Source: Patescibacteria group bacterium (GTDB taxonomy: Bacteria; Patescibacteriota; Patescibacteriia; UBA2591; UBA6264). Taken from it: DNA of 8,635 nucleotides. The notes beneath the pieces are model-generated. The model was given only the letters and a program-made list of their open reading frames with translations, had not been told where the DNA came from and searched no databases. The position numbers and the translations under genes are program-made. This document shows positions 4,798 through 8,635 of the stretch, one piece after another; within the stretch, counting starts at the first letter, position 1; every line of letters starts with the position of its first letter. Location of the stretch: assembly GCA_018896315.1 (NCBI GenBank), contig JAHIMV010000058.1:1-8635 (forward strand), given 5' to 3'.

Positions 4798-4914
4798 TTA
4801 AAAATTAGAGTCCCGATTTCTCGCTGAACAAACCACCATGCAACGTTTAACATCTGCGTTACACAACCTCTCCTTAGTTAATTCGTCAAAAATGTTGCTA
4901 TTTGCTACACTCAT
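4798..4914 (-). CDS. Possible 38-residue small ORF in a GC-richer island
   Basis: An ATG at 4912-4914 opens 38 codons ending in TAA at 4798-4800. The product starts MSVANSNIFDELTKERLCN and contains three cysteines. I do not recognise it. The stretch 4807-4915 is clearly less AT-rich than the flanking spacer, which suggests a gene, an RNA or inserted DNA. There is no Shine-Dalgarno sequence and no homologue is known to me. It occupies the variable slot of a class B spacer, so it could be non-coding. Confidence 0.2.
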   Translation of the reverse strand: MSVANSNIFDELTKERLCNADVKRCMVVCSARNRDSNF

Positions 4915-4924
4915 AATAGTAATC

Positions 4925-4948
4925 GTAAATTTTCGTTAGAAAATTTAC
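4925..4948 (-). other. Class B hairpin, murB-distal copy
   Basis: Identical to the hairpin at 3886-3909, including loop and flanks. Confidence 0.7.
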
Positions 4949-5035
4949 ACCTTAATTTTAATTTTTGATTTTTGATTTTTGATTTTTGATTTATAAAAAT
5001 ATTTCTATATTTTCATGTTCTTGTGTTCTTATGAT

Positions 5036-5893
5036 TTAGCCCAGATACTCTATCTCTTCCTTTAATTCTATATTAAATTTATCTTTGACTTGTTTTTTAA
5101 TTAATTCAATCAAATTTTTAACATCTCTAGCCTTAGCCTGACCAGTATTAATAATAAAATTAGCATGCTTTTCGCTAATTTTTGCCCCACCGATTTGCCT
5201 ACCTTTTAGCCCGCATTTATCAATTAATAGTCCGGCACTACTTAATTTTGGATTTTTAAACACACATCCTGCGCTAGGTTGAGAAGGATGGGATTTTCTT
5301 CGACGTTGTAAAATATCTTGAATTATTTTCTCATTTTCCTGGTTTTTTCCTTTTTTTAAACTCAAAACTACATTTAAAATAATATCTTTATTTTTCTTAA
5401 AAATACTTTGGCGATAAGCAAATCTTATTTCTTTATTTTTTAGTTCAATAACTTCACCTTCTCTTAAAACCGTAACTTTTAATAAACAGTTTGAAATTTC
5501 CTGGCCAAATGCCCCGGCATTACCGCGCACTGCTCCGCCAACAGTTCCAGGAATGCCTGCTGCCCATTCTAAACCAGTTAAATTGTTTTTTACTAAAAAC
5601 ATAACTGTCTGGCTCAATCTTAAAGCTGATCCTAGTAATAACTTATTTCCTACTAATTGGCATTGCTCCATTGATAATTTGATTACTAATCCTTTAAATC
5701 CTTTGTCAGAAATCAAAAGGTTACTCCCTCCGCCAATGACAAAATAAGGAATTTTTTTCTTTTTGGCCCATTTAATTACCTGAATTAACTCCTCTTCTGT
5801 TTTTACTTGGCAAAAATATTTAGCTGGTCCGCCAATTTTAAAGGTGGTTAATGGGGCTAAGTTAATATTTTTTTCTATTTTCCCCTCAATCAT
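5036..5893 (-). CDS. murB: UDP-N-acetylenolpyruvoylglucosamine reductase
   Basis: MurB reduces UDP-GlcNAc-enolpyruvate to UDP-MurNAc with NADPH and bound FAD in the cytoplasm, the second committed step of peptidoglycan synthesis. The 285 residues begin with the FAD-binding lobe: TTFKIGGPAKYF (16-27), IGGGSNLL (53-60) and GLEWAAGIPGTVGGAVRGNAG (107-127). The substrate domain follows with the Arg of AYRQS (R161), HPSQPSAGCVFKNP (202-215) and KISEKHANFIIN (238-249). The catalytic Glu is E280, in LKEEIEYLG. The general-acid position, Ser in E. coli MurB, is Cys here (C210), a known family variant. The compact length suggests a type II enzyme. It is the first gene of the minus-strand block, transcribed divergently from corA, and its ATG is about 28 nt from the predicted transcription start. 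Confidence 0.96.
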   Translation of the reverse strand: MIEGKIEKNINLAPLTTFKIGGPAKYFCQVKTEEELIQVIKWAKKKKIPYFVIGGGSNLLISDKGFKGLVIKLSMEQCQLVGNKLLLGSALRLSQTVMFLVKNNLTGLEWAAGIPGTVGGAVRGNAGAFGQEISNCLLKVTVLREGEVIELKNKEIRFAYRQSIFKKNKDIILNVVLSLKKGKNQENEKIIQDILQRRRKSHPSQPSAGCVFKNPKLSSAGLLIDKCGLKGRQIGGAKISEKHANFIINTGQAKARDVKNLIELIKKQVKDKFNIELKEEIEYLG

Positions 5894-5927
5894 TTGATTT
5901 AAATCTTTTTTGTTTATCCCTATCCAT

Positions 5928-5955
5928 ATTTTAACACTTTTTAAAGTGTTGGCAA
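5928..5955 (-). promoter_or_regulatory. murB promoter of the divergent pair
   Basis: Minus strand TTGCCA (5955-5950), 16-nt spacer, TAAAAT (5933-5928). The spacer is almost entirely an 18-bp palindrome. Start would be near 5921, giving a leader of about 28 nt. Confidence 0.5.
5933..5950. promoter_or_regulatory. Operator-like palindrome in the murB-corA divergent region
   Basis: AACACTTT-TT-AAAGTGTT, perfect 8-bp arms. It lies between the murB -35 and -10 boxes and abuts the corA -35 box, where a repressor could affect both. A cruciform or transcript hairpin is an alternative; the bound factor is unknown. Confidence 0.4.
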
Positions 5956-5977
5956 ATTATTTTTAAAATGTTAAAAT
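5949..5977 (+). promoter_or_regulatory. corA-cysS promoter of the divergent pair
   Basis: TTGGCA (5949-5954), 17-nt spacer, TAAAAT (5972-5977). The -35 box overlaps the murB -35 box on the other strand, so the two promoters share a few bases. Confidence 0.6.
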
Positions 5978-6052
5978 AAGTATTTAGGTACTTAGGAGTT
6001 GAGTATTCGGGATTAAGCTAATTACCCAATTAACCAATTAACTAATAATTTT

Positions 6053-6982
6053 ATGAATCTTCCTACTATTCAAGAAATAAAAACAAAAGATTTCTTCTGG
6101 ATTGACATTTCTCGCTGCTCTCCAGAAGAAATGAAGCACCTTGAACAAAAATTTGGGTTTCATCCAGTTCATTTAAATGATTGTCTTTCTACACTTCAGC
6201 GCCCAAAACTTGATGTTACTGAAAAGTATATTTTCATGGTTCTTCTTTTTCCTATTTACAATCGTAAAACTAGAAAAGTAACTTCTTCAGAAATTGACTT
6301 TTTTATCAATTCTGACTATTTAATTACTGTTCATCGAGGAGAACTTTCTTCTTTGATTAATTTTTTTAATTCTTGTAAAATTAGTGACTCTCAGCAAAAA
6401 AAATATTTTTCTGAAAACCCTTCTGCATTAATTCGTGAACTTCTAAGTCGTTTATTTTCCTATTGTCTTCCTATTTTAGACACCCTAAGTCTTAATATCA
6501 CTAGTATTGAAAACCATATTTTCCAGGGCTATGAAAAGAAAATGGTGAAAGAAATTTTGATATCTAAAACAAATATTGTCAACTTTAGAAAAATAATGCA
6601 GGCCCACCGCTTGGTTGTATCAAAACTTTTAAAAAAAAGTAATATCTTTTTTTCAACTGGGCAGTTTAAAATATATTTTGATGAACTCTTGGAAACCATT
6701 GATGATATTTGGGGAAACTTAGAAAATCTAAAGCAAAGTATTGAAGCGACAGAAAAAACAAACAATTCGTTAATTTCTTTTCAACTTAATGATGTTATTA
6801 AAATCCTGACCACTATTTCTGTTGTTATTCTTCCTATTACTTTAATTGCCACTATTTTTGGAATGAATCTGCAATTCATGCCTTTATCTAATAATCCTTC
6901 CTCCTTTTGGATAATTATTCTTATTATGGTTATTATCTTCAGTGGGTTAGTTTACTATTTTAAAAAGAAAAAATGGCTTTAA
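6053..6982 (+). CDS. corA: CorA-family magnesium/divalent-cation transporter
   Basis: Pentameric inner-membrane channel for Mg2+ (also Co2+ or Ni2+ in some members). The 309-residue protein has a soluble N-terminal alpha/beta domain with the family's HPVHLNDCL (37-45) and YLITVHRG (89-96) motifs, then long helices forming the funnel stalk (about 125-250). Two C-terminal membrane segments (about 251-269 and 286-303) follow. The selectivity signature is present as FGMNLQFMP, with GMN at 270-272. The C-terminus is the basic KKKKWL ending common in CorA. Promoter TTGGCA-17-TAAAAT lies at 5949-5977. cysS follows 54 bp downstream on the same strand, so co-transcription is likely. Ion specificity cannot be read from the sequence. 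Confidence 0.95.
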   Translation: MNLPTIQEIKTKDFFWIDISRCSPEEMKHLEQKFGFHPVHLNDCLSTLQRPKLDVTEKYIFMVLLFPIYNRKTRKVTSSEIDFFINSDYLITVHRGELSSLINFFNSCKISDSQQKKYFSENPSALIRELLSRLFSYCLPILDTLSLNITSIENHIFQGYEKKMVKEILISKTNIVNFRKIMQAHRLVVSKLLKKSNIFFSTGQFKIYFDELLETIDDIWGNLENLKQSIEATEKTNNSLISFQLNDVIKILTTISVVILPITLIATIFGMNLQFMPLSNNPSSFWIIILIMVIIFSGLVYYFKKKKWL

Positions 6983-7000
6983 GTCGCGCTTTGCACGACT
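6982..7000 (+). other. Hairpin abutting the corA stop codon
   Basis: AGTCG-c-GC-TTT-GC-a-CGACT beginning at the last base of the corA stop: a 7-bp stem with one mismatch and a triloop. No T-run follows, so RNA end protection or processing in the corA-cysS transcript is more likely than termination. Confidence 0.4.
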
Positions 7001-7036
7001 ACCTTAAACCTTAAACTATAAACGATAAACAATTTT

Positions 7037-8461
7037 ATGCTCAAACTTTTCAACACTCTTGATAGAAAAAAACAAATATTTAAACCGATTAAAAAAGGTG
7101 TTGTCGGGCTATATAGTTGCGGTCCGACCGTTTATAACTATGCTCACATTGGTAATTTGCGAGCATATATTTTTGCTGATATTTTAAAAAGAACCTTAAA
7201 ATACAATCAGTACAAAGTAAAACATGTAATGAATATTACTGATGTTGGCCATCTTACTTCTGATGCAGATGAAGGAGAAGATAAAATGATAAAAGCCTTA
7301 AAGCGTGAAGGCAAAGAATTAAATGAAAAATCAATGAAACAAATTGCCCAATTTTATACAAAGGCATTTAAAAATGATATTAAAAAACTTAATATTTTTA
7401 AACCAAATAAATGGTGTAGGGCATCAAAACACGTTAAAGATATGATAAAAACTGTGAAAAAAATAGAAAAAAACAACTATTCTTATGAGACTTCTGATGG
7501 AGTATATTTCAATACTGAAAAAATGTCAGATTATGGAAAACTGGCTGGTTTAAATATTAAAGGTATCAAACCTGGCGCTCGGGTAAAAATAAATCCAGAA
7601 AAGAAAAACCCCATTGATTTTGCTCTTTGGTTTAAAGCTATTGGCAAAGGAAAAAAACATATTATGCAATGGGATTCTCCTTGGGGAAAAGGATGGCCAG
7701 GCTGGCACATTGAATGTTCAGCAATGTCAACCAAGTATCTTGGCCAGCCGTTTGATATTCATACTGGTGGAATTGATCATATTGCTATTCACCATACTAA
7801 TGAAATAGCTCAATCCGAAGCAGCTGAAAAAAAACCTTTAGCTCATTACTGGCTTCATAATGAATTTTTAATTTTAGATAAGGAAAAAATGGCTAAAAGC
7901 GGCGAATCCTTTATTACTTTATCAACTTTAATTAAAAAGGGCTTTGATCCTTTGGCTTATCGTTATCTTTGTTTGAGCGCTCATTATCGCTCTCCATTAA
8001 GTTTTAGTTGGGAGAGCCTTAAGTCAGCTCAAAATGCTTTAAATAACCTTTATCAGGTGGTTGCCCGCTATCCTAAACCAGGAAAAGTAATAGAATCTGA
8101 TGGGCAAAAATTTAAACAAGCCATTAATGATGATTTAGACACTCCTCAAGCCCTGGCCATTGTTTGGGATTTAATTAAAAACGATTATCCAGAGAATAAA
8201 AAAATGGCCACTCTTTTAGAATTTGACAAGGTTCTTGGTTTGGATTTAGCTAAGACAAAAATCGCTTTATCAAAAGTCCCTAGTGAAATTAAAAAGTTAG
8301 TTGCCCAAAGAGAAGAATTGCGCAAACAAAAAAATTGGTCAGAAGCTGACCAAATTCGCAAACAAATAGATAAAAATGGTTATATAATATTTAAAGATAA
8401 TGCAGATGGAACCTCAACTGTTATAGAAAAACAGAAAGAAATAAAAATTGATGATTTTTAA
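7037..8461 (+). CDS. cysS: Cysteine--tRNA ligase
   Basis: Class I aminoacyl-tRNA synthetase that charges tRNA-Cys. The 474-residue length is typical. The zinc ligands align with E. coli CysRS as C28 (YSCGPTVYNYAHIGN), C227 (GWHIECSAM), H252 and E256 (HHTNEIAQSEAA). The HIGH motif appears as HIGN (37-40) and the KMSKS loop as KMAKS (284-288). DALR-type anticodon-binding helices occupy about 350-445 (DDLDTPQALAI, REELRKQKNWSEADQIRKQI). The GGIDHIAIHHTNE form of the active-site loop recurs in many Patescibacteria, in my recollection. It lies 54 bp after corA and probably shares its transcript. The stop is 6 bp from the stop of the converging gene. Confidence 0.98.
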   Translation: MLKLFNTLDRKKQIFKPIKKGVVGLYSCGPTVYNYAHIGNLRAYIFADILKRTLKYNQYKVKHVMNITDVGHLTSDADEGEDKMIKALKREGKELNEKSMKQIAQFYTKAFKNDIKKLNIFKPNKWCRASKHVKDMIKTVKKIEKNNYSYETSDGVYFNTEKMSDYGKLAGLNIKGIKPGARVKINPEKKNPIDFALWFKAIGKGKKHIMQWDSPWGKGWPGWHIECSAMSTKYLGQPFDIHTGGIDHIAIHHTNEIAQSEAAEKKPLAHYWLHNEFLILDKEKMAKSGESFITLSTLIKKGFDPLAYRYLCLSAHYRSPLSFSWESLKSAQNALNNLYQVVARYPKPGKVIESDGQKFKQAINDDLDTPQALAIVWDLIKNDYPENKKMATLLEFDKVLGLDLAKTKIALSKVPSEIKKLVAQREELRKQKNWSEADQIRKQIDKNGYIIFKDNADGTSTVIEKQKEIKIDDF

Positions 8462-8480
8462 TTAAACCTACTTTAAAAAT
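8453..8480. terminator. Weak bidirectional terminator candidate between convergent genes
   Basis: GATTTTTAA pairs with TTAAAAATC across the cysS stop and the stop of the converging gene, with a loop of about 10 nt. It is AT-only apart from the end pair, and a short TTTT follows on the plus strand. Confidence 0.25.
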
Positions 8481-8635
8481 CTTTTCACTATTCGCCAAAT
8501 TTTTTCTTCTACTTCTTCAATTGACAAAAGTTTTCCTTTTTTCACACATTCAACTGTAGTAAATTCCTTGGGGAACAATTTAACTACCTCACAAAAAACT
8601 TTTTCTGCCTGTTTAATATGAGAAATATCCTGTTC
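8468..8635 (-). CDS. tmk: C-terminal fragment of a probable thymidylate kinase (cut by the window edge)
   Basis: Reading the minus strand from the window edge gives 55 uninterrupted codons to a TAG at 8468-8470. The fragment has FCEVVKLFPKEFTTVECVKK followed by SIEEVEEKIWRIVKRFLK. That matches the end of dTMP kinases in pattern: a helix with an Lxxx(F/Y)P turn, a short strand, then the (S/D)IEEVxxxIWxxVxxxL helix. The enzyme phosphorylates dTMP for DNA synthesis. No P-loop or lid is in the window, so the assignment rests on the tail alone; another nucleoside-monophosphate kinase is possible. It converges on cysS with a 6-bp gap. Confidence 0.55.
   Translation of the reverse strand, partial: EQDISHIKQAEKVFCEVVKLFPKEFTTVECVKKGKLLSIEEVEEKIWRIVKRFLK

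Larger units (their letters stand above)
4732..5035 (-). repeat. Class B spacer between murB and the membrane-protein gene
   Basis: Same module order as 3735-4041: octamers CATGTTCT and TGTGTTCT (5014-5029), four GATTTTT units (about 4966-4992), the 40-bp block (4920-4959), a variable slot (4764-4919) holding the GC-richer island, and the 27-bp block (4737-4763) 5 bp before the next ATG. Length is 304 bp versus 307 bp. Confidence 0.8.

Noticed and set aside
4798..4914. tRNA-like or riboswitch-like RNA in the GC-richer island
   Set aside because: No cloverleaf, T-loop consensus or known aptamer core could be found by eye.
257..8461. UGA recoded as glycine, as in some Patescibacteria (Gracilibacteria, SR1)
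   Set aside because: All genes read through without in-frame UGA and glycines use GGN codons.

Overview
The window is an AT-rich bacterial fragment (intergenic DNA is especially A+T-rich) that looks like a Candidate Phyla Radiation / Patescibacteria genome, probably in or near Parcubacteria. The grounds are the compact RpoA, the form of S4, S11 and S13, the CorA and CysRS sequences, and a small membrane-anchored protein of a type I associate with that group. The taxon call is inference. The code looks standard: every complete gene closes with TAA or TAG and no in-frame UGA is needed.

Layout. Positions 1-5893 hold a minus-strand block. Read in transcription order it is murB (peptidoglycan precursor synthesis), an unrecognised single-pass membrane protein, infA, rpmJ (114 bp), rpsM, rpsK, rpsD and rpoA. 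The next gene, probably rplQ by family synteny, should start just left of base 1. A 159-bp divergent promoter region (5894-6052) separates this block from a plus-strand pair, corA and cysS. The right edge holds the C-terminal 55 codons of a converging minus-strand gene that resembles thymidylate kinase.

Promoters. Three sites share a TAAAAT -10 box: a divergent pair between murB and corA whose two -35 boxes overlap around an 18-bp palindrome, and a promoter with a consensus TTGACA just after the membrane-protein gene. A 15-bp tandem duplication has doubled that -35 box. This promoter should drive infA-rpoA with a roughly 250-nt leader.

The most unusual content is between the genes. The spacers are built from a small set of shared repeat modules that fill the gap from a stop codon to the next start codon. 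Class A follows infA, rpsM and rpoA. It starts 3-5 nt after each stop, with a hairpin, a linker and a gap-free three-way junction made of an invariant 12-bp stem and two exchangeable triloop arms. A second stem then ends at the next start codon, and at rpsK it pairs the AUG itself. Two class A copies are 208/211 identical, and two of the three differences form a compensatory base-pair change. Class B follows murB and the membrane-protein gene, with a shared module order and nearly equal length. Class C follows rpsK and rpsD. The rpmJ-rpsM spacer is a fourth, palindromic type. No gene shows a clear Shine-Dalgarno sequence, which makes structured spacers plausible as translational or RNA-processing elements. 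The data equally allow a mobile or recombinogenic repeat family.
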